Below, in pieces: positions 9,473-20,750 of a stretch of DNA of 64,000 bases. The stretch is from Vicia villosa. Its lineage: Eukaryota > Streptophyta > Magnoliopsida > Fabales > Fabaceae. Numbering within the stretch: the stretch's first letter is position 1; the number at the start of each line of letters is the position of its first letter. The translations under genes and the position numbers were made by a program. The DNA lies in assembly GCF_029867415.1 (NCBI RefSeq), contig NC_081180.1:239881088-239945087 (forward strand). Direction: 5' to 3'. The notes beneath the pieces are model-generated. The model was not told where the DNA came from, made no database searches, and saw only the letters and a list, made by a program, of their open reading frames with translations.

Positions 9473-11390
9473 AGACAAGTCAAAGGCAATTATCTTCCTA
9501 AAGCCAAGTGTTTCAGACGGGATAGCTCATCCTTGTTGCTGATTAGTCACTAGGCCTTGTTTCTTTACTGTTTGCATTTCCTTAATTGTGCTGTTTACTT
9601 TTAGACTTTGTTTGTTTATGAATGGTGATTTTAATGAAATGAGCATCGTATGTTTGAATTCATTTTCATCTACTATGTCTATGTTTATGCTTCTTTTACA
9701 AAAAAAAAATTATATTTTGCTTTCTCTATCAAACTTGTGTTTTATGCAAAGATTGGAGGGAGGATGATGACAACGAAGTACCCAGGTTGTTGAACTGTAT
9801 GCTTTCAAATAAAACTTTGCTGACGATGTACAGGCATTGTTTCAATTCCCAAACACTGGAGAAATAAGGAAGTTAATCCCTCGTCAACCCCTTTGAGCCT
9901 AGAAGTTGGTGTTTCTTTCTATACGAAATAACCCACATTTTAACCGGGGGCAGGGTAGTTCCCAGTTAATTTGGTTGTGCATTCTATTTTAAGAGAATCA
10001 TTCAATACACCTTTTAACAAGTATTTTAATCACAAGCTTTCCTCCACTTACATCAAAGAAATGTTGGAGACGCCGAGCAAAAGTCGATGATGGTTCATTA
10101 TAATCATTAAGCAAGGTAGTCACTATTTTTCAGGAAAAAAAGTATCAAAAAAGAAAATCAACGAAAATCCTGCTAAGTCAAAATCAAAAATGACTTAGGC
10201 AAAAAGTAAGGCATCCCGCTGACTGTAAGTTCAAAATAAACAGTTCAGGCAAAAGTTAGGGATATCAAAAGAAGGAAAAAAGAAGAGATAAGTCAATAAA
10301 TTCTTGAACCACAAAATGTTGTGACTATCAAAAGGAAGAAGTGACTGCCATCACTAAGTTTTCTTGGCTTGTGAACTATCATCATTACAACAGGTAAAAT
10401 TCCAGAAGTCTCAGAGAACCTGAATGCATATTTTGAATTAACTGAGTTTAGGATTGAAGATCATCACGAAGATGGGGTGGGTTACAAAAATTTTGAGCCT
10501 TATACCTTTTATTTTTTAAACCGTGAACCTGACCACGTTACAACCTTCAAAAGCCCTAATTGAAGCAAGGTTTATTTTGAAAGCATACTACAACAAGGTT
10601 GCGTAAGCTGACTCCCAAGAGATTTACCAAATGTTGATACCATATCTTTGCTTTATCTTTCACGTTGATTGTTTTAACCTTTATGTTTTGACCAGTGATT
10701 CTATTTTCTTTACAAAGTGACTTTGATTTCAAAAATATGTTTTGAGCATTGCATTAAAATTACCATTCTTGAATGAACATTTTATTTGCAAGTAAGCACT
10801 CATCTTCTAGGAAGTTCAAACAGTCGAGAAACTTGGTCATTGATCCTATCAGGGGCACGTTACTTCAAGATCCTGTTGTTCATATGTTTAATCAAGATTT
10901 GTTGATCAGAATATCCTCTTCAAGATGTATACTATGGCAAGTCTTCCCAACATTCATTTCAAGAGTTGAATCCGTGATCAGTTCATCCCCAACATAGTTC
11001 AACTGAAGCCATGATCAGTTAACTTGCAACAATTATTCAATCAGGGGCAATCTTCTTCAGCAATCCCCAAGCACAATTTACCAGTCCTTCTCAAAGGATC
11101 ATTTGTTTGATACAGTTATCAGTGTGACAAGAAGTTTGTTCAAACATCTTCCGAAGCAGAGTTGGTAGAATTTCCGTGTTGAGGAATCAAAGCTCCAATC
11201 TTGCCTCACAAAAGAGTCAATCCCAGTTGTCATAAATAACTACATTGCATTGAGCATTCATCATGCATAGAAAAAAATTCAACATCATGCATAGAAACAA
11301 ATTCATGCTCATTTATATTTTTCCAAGTCTTGTTGTTATCAACATCTTACCTTGAGATCAAAGTCCAACTTACTTGGCATTGACCTTTAA
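9473..11390 (+). other. Non-coding 3' region of the outer element
   Basis: No pol remnant is visible. Several motifs recur in the inner element in the same sense: TTTTAACCGGGGGCAGGGTAG (9939-9957; partner 19285-19304 minus), the block around 9780-9900 (partner about 19350-19460), and AGGCAAAAGTTAGGG at 10247-10261 (partners 18902-18916 and 62766-62780, both minus). The two elements therefore share a 3' untranslated region by descent. Confidence 0.65.
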
Positions 11391-11395
11391 TATTA

Positions 11396-11776
11396 TTCAA
11401 TCACGCTTTACTCTTGATTGATCTTTATTTATATTCAATCATGTTTTACTCTTGATGTTGTTTGATCGTGCTTTACTCTCGGTTGGTGTCTCAATCATGT
11501 TTTACCCTTGATGTTGTTCAATCATGTTTTACTCTTGATGACCTTTGATATTGTCCAATCATGTTTTACTCTTGATTGTCTTTTGATACTATTCAATCAT
11601 GTTTTAGTCTTGATTGCCTATGATGTTATCCAATCATGGTTTACTCTTGATTGCTTTTGATACTATTCAATCATGTTTTAGTCTTGATTGCCTGTGATGA
11701 TGTTCAATCATGTTTTACTCTTGAATGCCTCTGTCAATTTATGCTCCTTTCCAAATTCATTCATGTTTTACTCTTG
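11396..11776 (+). repeat. Tandem array, 11 copies of CAATCATGTTTTACTCTTGATTG-type motif
   Basis: Copies are 35 to 50 bases apart. Most contain the inverted arms CAATCA and TGATTG around TGTTTTACTCT, so each could form a small stem. The array lies about 350 bases before the PPT of the outer element, the position where Tat-lineage elements are known to carry hypervariable tandem repeats. Confidence 0.85.
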
Positions 11777-12124
11777 AATTATTTCTGATATGGGTTCTAG
11801 AGATTTTTCTTTCTGAACGTCTCTATTGATTTCCCGTCCAGAGTTCCTTTCACGTTTTATTCCTGAAAGCTTCTGTCAACTGTTTCTTTCTTTTGTGAAG
11901 TCCGATTCTATTCCTGGATGACTTATACCTTTTCCCCAACGGAGTCGGTTTACTTCTCCCTTGTGGTGTCCTGTTTCCATCTCGTGGAAATCATATACAT
12001 TCATAATCATAAGCATTACATTGCATCTCAGGTTCAAAAATTGTGTTTTTATATATATTTAAGTCTCTTCAATCACGTCGAAACGAAGATTTCCAATCTT
12101 CACATCTCCGGATAGAAGAAACTT

Positions 12125-12133
12125 AAATAGGGG
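12125..12133 (+). other. Polypurine tract of the outer element, split by insertion
   Basis: AAATAGGGG (12125-12133) stops at the inner element. AGGGGCATC (24736-24744) follows the inner element and leads directly into the 3' LTR at 24745. Removing the insertion and one AGGGG copy gives AAATAGGGGCATC before TGTTGC, closely matching the inner element's own PPT, AAATAGGGGCAGC. Confidence 0.88.
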
Positions 12134-15100
12134 TGTCGCACGCTCGCGAAATGAACAGAGTCGCCACCAATATATTTATCCCAAAGAGGGAAAGGAATAT
12201 CAGGAAACCTAAGATGAATAAGAACGAGGTCTTTCGACCAGAGATAGGGTACGGGAGTCGGTTACGCAAGGGGAAGGTGCTAGCACCCCTCACGCCCATC
12301 GTATTCGATGGTATCCACCTATGTTTGTTGCTATCTAAAGGGTGTGTACTATAAATCTAGAGCTTAATGTATAGGGAATGCATGCAAAGGAAAGAAAAAG
12401 AAACACGGGGAAAAAAAAGGTTTATAAATAATTGTGCTCGCTTAGGCCCCGCGACCCAATGCCTACGTATCCTTTTCAGGAATCAGAGCGCCGTAGTTCG
12501 GCTCTTTAGTTTTTGTTTGTTTTTGTGTTTTTTAGTGGACGAAGTTACATTCGCACTCCGCTGCTCGACCTCTGGAGTCTTAAGCTGGGAATGGAGCGGA
12601 AATAACGTGTCCGATTAAAGAATGCCTCGGAGGCGAGATAGAGAAGAGAGTTTGAGCGTTCAAGTGGCACCCTAAAGCAAGGGAGACTCGAGTTGCTCTA
12701 TGGTTTGTGTTTTTTAACGTTGGGAACTTACGCTCGAATGGTTCCCTAAAGCAAGGGAGATCCAAGCACTCGAATGATTCCCTAAAGCAAGGGAGATTCA
12801 AGCTTCCATTCCCTTTTTATTAGTCAAGCATTTATTAGTCATTTTTTAAGGTGTTTTCTTTGTATCTTTTAAGGGAATTAAAATCAAGCATTTGTTAAGT
12901 GTTTTAAAGTTGAAAAGGAAAAGAAACTAGCCTAAGCAAACTAGCCTAATATGAAGGGAATTTTTACCTAATGTTATCATGGTTTCTACCTAAGGTTAGG
13001 ATTAAAAGAAACATGAAAATTAAAGTCATATCATGAGCAAAATTGAGTAAGGATACAATGGTACAAAAATTATACACAAGTATGAATTAGCAAGTAAAAA
13101 AACATAGTACAAAATGAATTAAAAATACTACTATTTTTTTTATATTGATTTTTATGGGAGAAATTGAATTACAAGTCAAGTAAAAAGACTAAAAACAAAT
13201 AGCCTAAAAACTACTATTTTTTATGATTATTTTTATATGTCAAAAATTGTGTACTAAAGTCTAAAAACAACAAGAAAAGTTAGCATTTTTATTACTAAAA
13301 GAAGTGACAAAAAATCTAATTAAAATCTAAAAGAATCAATAAAAAAAAGGAAACAGGGGGTGCAATCCTGAATTGCAAGGTGTAAGGAGTAAGGGTGCTG
13401 AGCCCACTGAGTCTGGCCCAGAATTGTTATTGTTTTCAGAATTTCTTCTTAAAAAAACGTGACTATGGGCCCAAAGGGAGTGAATCAGAATTCATAGGCC
13501 CAATACAGTAGTATGATTCGTTTCTATTGTAATCCAGATTTTTATTGTACTAATGCCAATCAGCCCAATTAATAGAAGTTAAACCTTATATTATATTCTA
13601 ATTATACCAATTAATTAATCAGATTAATAACATTAATAATAATAATAAAATGAAAAGGAATTAGGGTAAAGGGATGTGACGGTTCAACTTCTCACGCTCT
13701 CTCACTCTCGTTCTCGCCTCTCTCATACTCAAATAATTCCGCCGGAAATCGCCTCCCGGCGGCGACCACGGCGGAGATGCCTCCAAACACCAAAACCTAG
13801 CATAGCCTTGTTCTTCTCCTTCGGCTAATTTCGAATCCACCATCATTTTCTCTCAATCTCCACTCGTTTTAGCCTGGATCTAAGTAAACATCTAAAACCC
13901 TAGGTTATACTAAAAAGCTCAATCAAACGGTAATGGTGGCGAATTGAAGAGCGAGACCATGGGGGAAATGTTCACAGATCGTCACTCTTCACAACAGTAT
14001 CAAGAACAAGTAAAGAAGACGAAGAATGAGTGTTCGTAGAACTCACCTGAAGCGAAGGTCACGGTTATGTCACTATTGGCGAAATAAACGCGAGGAAGAC
14101 TTCACGTTAGGTATGCTTGCTTACTCTGCTCCTTCTTGCGCTATCTTCTTCTTCGTTCTTCTTCGATTTCTTCTTTTTGCCTTTTGATTTACGATTCTGA
14201 ATTGAGCCTCGTTGGTTGCGTGATGTCGTTGTTGCCGGTGAAGATATGAAGGCGATGCGAGGGTGATGAGGATTGATGAAGAGAGTGTAGCGGAGGGAGT
14301 TCAGGGATGAAGATCGAATAGAGTGTGCGAAGGTTATGGTGATTGAAGGTGATGAGTTTGTTGTTGTTCACTGTGACGAAGATGATGAAGGCGATGCGAA
14401 GATGATGATGATTGATGAAGAGAGTGGATCGAGAGAAATTGCAGAGAGAAGGAAGACTGTGTTAAAGTGAAGATGATGGAGGATTGAAAATGATGAATGA
14501 GGTGGATATCAGAGATGAAGAGTGATGAAAATGGTGAGTGTGAATGGTGGAGAGATTCTCAATTGGAGGGAGTAAGATATATATAGGTGAAGGTGAAGAG
14601 GAGATTCAGTTGAGGTTAGTTGATCTCTGATTTCTGTTAACTGTTTCAGTTAAATTCTGTTAGAGTCCAGTAACTGATTCTATTTTGGGTTAGTTAGAAG
14701 TTATAGGTGGTTGAGAAATTTTGTTAGGGAAGTTGAGTTTAAACTGTTAGTTAGGAAACTGTTAGGAAGTTAGTTAGACGTTGGGAAAAGTGGAATAGGT
14801 TAGTGAGATGTTATGCAGCTGTTATGTTAAATGTCAATAGAATAGGGATGCAAGGTTAATTATTCTAGAAACTGTAGGTTAGCATTGGTTTTGTGTAAGT
14901 TGAATGTTAATAGCTGCTGAATGTGAAATCAATAGGTGGAAGGTCTGAATCTATCATGTACCGATGCAGTCTGGGTTTTGGTATGTGTATGTGACTGTTT
15001 TGAATTTTTATTTTGAATGCATGCTGGTGTGAGGTTCGATGGTTGTTTGGGATTACGCAGGGCTGCAATGTAAGATATGGTTTTTTCATTTTTGCTTTTG

Positions 15101-16116
15101 TTGTGGATTCTGAATTAAATTACGGCTGCCTGCAGGTATGGACACTTTTGGATTTGCTGCCAGTGAAGTTTGAGTGTGCTGCTGGGAGTATTGATTTCTG
15201 TATTCTGAATAGACTGATTGCTTTTTATTCTGAATGATTTAGTTTACGGCAGCATTACAACATCGACGCATATAACAGTTCGATTCAAATGTACTTGGCC
15301 GGTCACGTACAGAACAAATGGATCATGGTTTGAAGAACATCTTGCAAATGGAGATGGAGAGCAATGTTTCTTTTGGATATGACTTGGAATTCAACAAGCT
15401 GTGTAATTGCTTTAGTGTAATGTGATTACAGGATGTGTAAAGTTAACTTGAAATGTAATAAAGTATCTTTTTCTTGTAATGAAGTCTTGGAAGATTGTAA
15501 AGAATGGATTTTGAATAATGCAATTCCCTTTTGGACATGTACATTCTTGTAATGAATTTATTTTTTATAATGACATACTTGTATTTTCCTTCCAATTTGC
15601 TCTTTTTGAGTCAAATCTTCTCTCTTGGAATCGATGCTCCATCTAATTTGTGATACAGGCAAAGAATAGATCCAAACTTATATGAATGAACCATGTCGAA
15701 TCGAGAATCAATCCACACTTGCACTTTTAGCCTCCTCAAGTAAATTAACTTCATAACTTGTAATAGAAGCACCAATATAAACCAATTGCTTGCAATAGAA
15801 AGAAGATGCACGATCCACTATAGAACTGATAATTGTAAGCCAAGAGGATTGCAAGGAATACCATAGACAAATCCCAATTCCCATGAATATATTATGATTA
15901 TTAACTTGAGAAATAGACTCTAAATCTTCATCCTTACTCAGAACGATTTGTTAAGCTCAAGCATAAGGGATAAAACCCTAATATTTCAAAATACTCGATC
16001 CATATCCAAATTTATTAATTATGACGCATGATGTTAGATGACCTAATATGCGAATGATTGTAAAGCAATAAGCCAGATATAAATAAATTTAGATGGGCAA
16101 ATTTTGGGGTGCAACA
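12134..16116 (-). repeat. 3' LTR of the inner element
   Basis: On the minus strand it runs from TGTTGCACCCCAAAATTTGC (16116) to the end GCGACA (12134). It is nearly identical to 20751-24735. It contains the TATA box at 14585-14578, an ATG-free CT-rich leader and a CAG|GTGAGT splice donor (GT at 14046-14045). The low-coordinate end carries the conserved Ogre-type tail GGTGGCGACTCT in reverse. Confidence 0.93.
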
Positions 16117-16130
16117 GCTGCCCCTATTTA
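16117..16130 (-). other. Polypurine tract of the inner element
   Basis: On the minus strand the sequence directly before the 3' LTR is TAAATAGGGGCAGC. It closely matches the reconstructed outer PPT. Confidence 0.75.
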
Positions 16131-16284
16131 ATCATCTTAGATCTGAAGGTGAGATTGGCGTCAGCCTTTCGAACCTCCAAGATAAAAGAAGATTAAATAC
16201 CAATGAACCTGAAAATTTGCCTGATTAGGGATGTGATCCACTGAGGAAGAAATGGTGTCAACTCCATTGAGGAAGGATGTATCA

Positions 16285-17750
16285 ATTCTGGATTGATCAA
16301 ATTAACTCTGAGTTAGAAATGAACTGAACATCAACTCTGGGTTGAAAAAGAAAAGGGAGGCAACTCTGGGTCAAAGAATAAAGGGAAGTCAACTCTGGGT
16401 TGAGAAAGAAAGGAAGAAAGTCAACTTTGGGTTGAGAGAAGGTAGTTGGATAATGACTGTGGGTTGAAAGCAGAAAGATGAACAATTAGAAATAACCGTC
16501 AACTCTGGGTTGAGTAAAAAGATAATCATCAACTCTGGGTTGAGTGGGAAAGGAAAAATATAACCGTCAACTCTGGGTTGAGTAAAAAGATAACCATCAA
16601 CTCTGGGTTGAGTGGTAGAAGGATCAACTCTGGGTTGAATAAAAGATAACTGTCAACTCTGGGTTGAGTGGGAGAAGGATCAACTCTGGGTTGAATAAAA
16701 GATAACCGTCAACTCTGGGTTGAGCGGGAAAAGGAAACAAGAGATACCGTCAACTCTGGGTTGAGTGGGAAAGGACAAAATATGACCGTCAACTCTGGGT
16801 TGAGTAAAAAGATAACCATCAACTCTGGGTTGAGTGGTAGAAGGATCAACTCTGGGTTGAATAAAAGATAACCGTCAACTCTGGGTTGAGTGGGAGAAGG
16901 ATCAACTCTGGGTTGAATAAAAGATAACCGTCAACTCTGGGTTGAGCGGGAAAAGGAAACAAGAGATACCGTCAACTCTAGGTTGAGTGGGAAAGGACAA
17001 AATATGACCGTCAACTCTGGGTTGAGTGGGAAAGGAATCAATTCTGGATTGAATAAAGGGTAACCGTCAACTCTGGGTTGAGTGGGAAAAGACAAGAGAC
17101 AACCGTCAACTCTAGGTTGAGTGGGAAAAAGAGAGATAACCGTCAACTCTGGGTTGAGAAAAACATAACCGTCAAATCTGGGTTGAAGAAGACAAGTGGG
17201 TCAACTCTAGGTTGAAGAATAAAGGAAAGTCAACTCTGGGTTGAATAAGAGGTAAACATCAATTCTGGATTGAGAATGAAAAAGGAAATCAATATTAATG
17301 GGATGAGATATAGGCATCAACTCCGGGTTGAGCAAGGGTATCAACTCTGGGTTGAAGAAGAAAAGGAAGTCAACTCTGGGTTGAGAAAGAAAGAAGATCA
17401 ACTCTGGGTTGAGAGAAAGAAAGAAGATTAACTCTGGGTTGAGAGAAAGTAATTCAACTCTGGGTTGAAAGAGGGAAGATAGACAATTAGTAGTAACCGT
17501 CAACTCTGGGTTGAGTGGGAAGGAGAAATAAGATCAACTCTGGGTTGAATAAAAGAAAAGATATCCTTCAACTCTGGGTTGAGAAAGGAACAAGAAAAAG
17601 ATCAACTCTGGGTTGAATAAAAGAAGAGATAACCATCAACTCTGGGTCGAGAGGGAAAAGATAATTAACTCGGAGTTAAAAGATGAATGGAAAGTCAACT
17701 CTGGGTTGAACAAAAGTATCAACTCTGGGTTGAAGAAAGATGAACATGAT
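16285..17750 (-). repeat. Array of about 46 hairpin motifs TCAACTCTGGGTTGA
   Basis: The 15-base core TCAACTCTGGGTTGA has arms TCAAC/GTTGA and is repeated about 46 times, separated by variable A/G-rich spacers of roughly 10 to 35 bases. Some variants change both arms together (TCAATTCTGGATTGA, TTAACTCGGAGTTAA), which keeps the stem. A 222-base higher-order duplication is visible (for example 16741 against 16963). The array begins about 170 bases upstream of the 3' LTR of the inner element, in its 3' untranslated region. Confidence 0.93.
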
Positions 17751-20029
17751 TGACTTTGGGGGATGACACCACAATGGTAACTCTGAGTGATCCAGTGGAA
17801 TATCAATTGATTGCTTGTAGGGACCTCATCTGATGAGTAACTTGGATTATGCTTCACATGCAAATGTTTGATTTATTTGTGCAATTCTGGAGATGCTATG
17901 CAATGATTGCTATATGCAGTGTACTGATTGGATGTTCAGGGTTTCTGCTTTGTGTGAGGGATATATTAGGTGGAGTTCTGACACTCTGTTTGAGAATCAA
18001 GGTAGAGTGGATGCCCCTGATTTGTTGATGATTGGATTATTGTGGGAGAAATGTCAATGAGAATGCAATGATATGCATGATGCATGCATGACTATGAATG
18101 GAATGATTTGTTTCCAAGATACAAGGAGTTGATGGAGGACGCCCTTGCGGAAAGGTTGTTTCTTGAAGGATAGAACTTGTGGAGGTGTTGAGCTTGACTC
18201 CTCGATATCTGACACTTGATGGAAGATGAAGAAATGAATTATTACTAGCTTGCCCCAGCTTGTATGATCTCTTGAGATTGAACTTTGATAATGCTTGAAT
18301 CATGGCGATTTGTAATGGTCTGCCCCAGTGTTGATCATGGAATGGATGCTTCAGATATTTGCTTTGCAGATGACCAACCTTTGCCTTTGTAAGATTACTC
18401 GATGGAGTTTCAATGTTGAACTTTCCTTGGTATCAAGTACTTGCTTTCTGATTAGAGACTATTCTGTTTTGGAAGAGATAATGAGAAATGCAATGCACAT
18501 GTTACTCTCAAAGAAAAGTTTTTATTTGTCAAAATGTTTTATTGATACTAACACAAATGACACAGCAACATAAGGAGTCAGTTTGACATGATCTTACAGT
18601 TTGTATGCTTTCGGAACGAACCCTACTTCAATTAGGACTTTTGAGGGTTGTAACGTGGCCGGGTTCACGGTTTGAGAAACAAAGGATAAAGGCTCAAGTT
18701 CTACTTAACCCACCCCTTCTTCGTGATGTCCTCCAGTCCTACGTTCAGTTAGTTTGACACGAGTATTCGTCTTTCAGGAAGGTTGTGATGAATGAGGATC
18801 TAGCTTTGATAGAGGTGGCAGTCACCCTTTGGTGCTTTTGTTGATGGTCACAACAACTTGTCCCTTGGAGGATTCCTTTCTTTTGCTTTGTCTTTTGCAT
18901 TCCCTAACTTTTGCCTGGACAAAAAGTTTCTCTTGGTTTTGGTTTCCGTTGTCCAGCAGGGTATGCCCTAATTTTTTGCCTAATTCATTTGCTTAAAAGC
19001 TCTTTTTCTCTTTTTGACTTTTCTTTTGACTTAGCGGGCTATTGTTTCCTTTTTTTTTATCATGATTCATAACTTTCTTTTCATTCTTTTTTTTGTCTCG
19101 TTCGGGAACAAGTTGTATGACTTTGGTGATTGACTTGATGAAAAGGTTGTGACTGCCTTCTTCTTAGTGAATGAGAGACTTCCATTGTGGATTGTGCTCT
19201 TCTTCTTTTGTTGTGAGAGATGGGATATGATTGATCCTTTGATGGAATACCTGAAAGTTGAGCGCTCGGTCGCACTAACCGAAGACTACCCTGCCCCTGG
19301 TTAAGATTGAGGGTTTTGTATTTTTTGAAAAGAAACTACTACTCCTTAGGCTCAAAGGGGTTGACGAGGGTTTCACTCCCTTATAACTCCAGTGTTTGGG
19401 AATTGAAATAATGCCTGTACATCGTCAGCAGGATCTTTGTTCCAAAAGCATACAGTCAGTGATTCATGTTTTTTTTTTATTTTCATCATTCTCCTGTTTT
19501 AGTTGCTTAAGACAAATGAGTTGAATATCAATGAACATAATGACAAAGATGAAATGGTTTGAGAAAAACATGTATATTACATTATTTTTATTTATTCAAA
19601 CAGAATGAGTTTCTTACAATGAGAAGTACTTGATAACAACAAAAGTAATACAGTTGAAAATGCTTGAGAAGTCTAAACAATGGCAAGATTGGCCTTATTA
19701 TGATGTAAATGAAATGTTCTCTGACAAACACAAAGTCTTTAGGCTCCATTGGTGGAAGGTGCCCCCTTCAGGGGGCATGGAGTTTTCTGATGGTAGCTTG
19801 ATCTTATTTGTAATTCCCCATGATTCTTCTTCTGTGAGCTCTTGTCAGATGTCGGTGTGGAGGAATCGTCTTGACTGATCTGATGGAGAGGAAGAGTGGT
19901 AAGAGTCTTGATAACCATGGATGCACATGCATGAATGCAAAAATGTTAATGAAGATGCAAATGTATCATAAATCAGGATCAAGGATCAAGGCCTCTTGGA
20001 TAACAACTTCTCATGGTCAATAAGATATG
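17751..20029 (-). other. Non-coding internal part of the inner element
   Basis: No protein domain is recognisable in any frame. It shares with the outer element AGGCAAAAGTTAGGG (18916-18902), a related copy near 18966-18980, and the block TTAACCAGGGGCAGGGTAGT (19304-19285). Open frames here are short and not shared with the other elements. Confidence 0.7.
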
Positions 20030-20197
20030 GTCGAACCCTCCAGATTCAGAGGTTCGACGTTGCTCTCTGGATAAATAGCTTGTGCATAAGTCAAAGATGG
20101 TCGAACCCTCCAGATTCAGAGGTTCGACGTTGATTCTGATAGATAACTGAGGTAGAACTTTTGTATAAGTAAAATGTCCCAGGATCAAAGGTTCGAC
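20030..20197 (-). repeat. Repeated inverted repeat GTCGAACC...GGTTCGAC
   Basis: Two copies, 20030-20058 and 20100-20128, are 70 bases apart; each has 8-base arms GTCGAACC/GGTTCGAC around 13 bases. A half copy (GGTTCGAC) follows near 20189. They lie in the leader half of the inner element and could form stable RNA stems. Confidence 0.8.
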
Positions 20198-20199
20198 GT

Positions 20200-20730
20200 C
20201 TTTTATTGAATAGCAGAAATCCGGGTATGATGGAGGTCAAGTTTCCTGTCCCACCCCAATCTCACGGGTATGTAGTCTAGACACGGACAAGTGGTCCCTA
20301 ATGGTCACCAGGGTCTACAGTTCCCATGGGGTACAAAGTGTTTGAGGCAACAAGCGTGCCAGACACAGTGTTCCATGAAAGAACCTCACCCAGTTGTGGT
20401 ACCCCATGTCAAGCTCGATCGTAGCAAGGGCTACGGGAGTCGACATGAGCATCCACGCTAATCCTATGTGTCACTGGCCTGGGTAGTGGGCCTTTTACCT
20501 CATACAAACCCCCCACCTGCAAAACAGAACAGAAGACCCCAGGGAACACAAAATATAATCCATATGCATGATGTGCAAACAGAAATAAACATGATATGCA
20601 GGCAAAGAATAAGCATGCAAACATATATACAAGGTATAGACATAAAACAAGTAAACACCCAGTAAATAAACAAACAAACGCAGGCTAGGATCGACTCGCT
20701 AAGAATGGACCCGCAATAGGTCTAGCAACA
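20200..20730 (-). other. GC-richer leader of the inner element
   Basis: This stretch next to the PBS is visibly richer in G and C than the rest of the element and has no convincing ORF. It partly resembles the outer leader. A packaging role is plausible by analogy with retroelements, but is not shown. Confidence 0.45.
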
Positions 20731-20748
20731 TCCCCAGCAGAGTCGCCA
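20731..20748 (-). other. Primer-binding site of the inner element
   Basis: On the minus strand TGGCGACTCTGCTGGGGA, identical to 6900-6917, lies two bases from the 5' LTR end. This fixes the element's orientation as minus. Confidence 0.93.
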
Positions 20749-20750
20749 GC

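Noticed and set aside
12133..12801. Short frames on both strands, repeated at 20768-21418
   Set aside because: They lie in the two copies of the inner LTR and are identical only because the LTRs are; no domain and no supporting start context.
13661..13846. 61-codon minus-strand frame in the inner LTR (also 22280-22465)
   Set aside because: Starts with ATG but lies beyond the LTR splice donor, has no counterpart in the other Ogre-like LTRs, and shows replacement changes between the two LTRs.
14189..14371. 60-codon minus-strand frame in the inner LTR leader (also 22808-22990)
   Set aside because: It depends on a GTG start; the leader has no ATG, so standard translation is not expected.
16285..17750. 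CRISPR-like array of regularly repeated palindromic motifs
   Set aside because: Spacers are short, low-complexity and themselves repeated, the locus lies inside a plant LTR element, and no cas genes exist.
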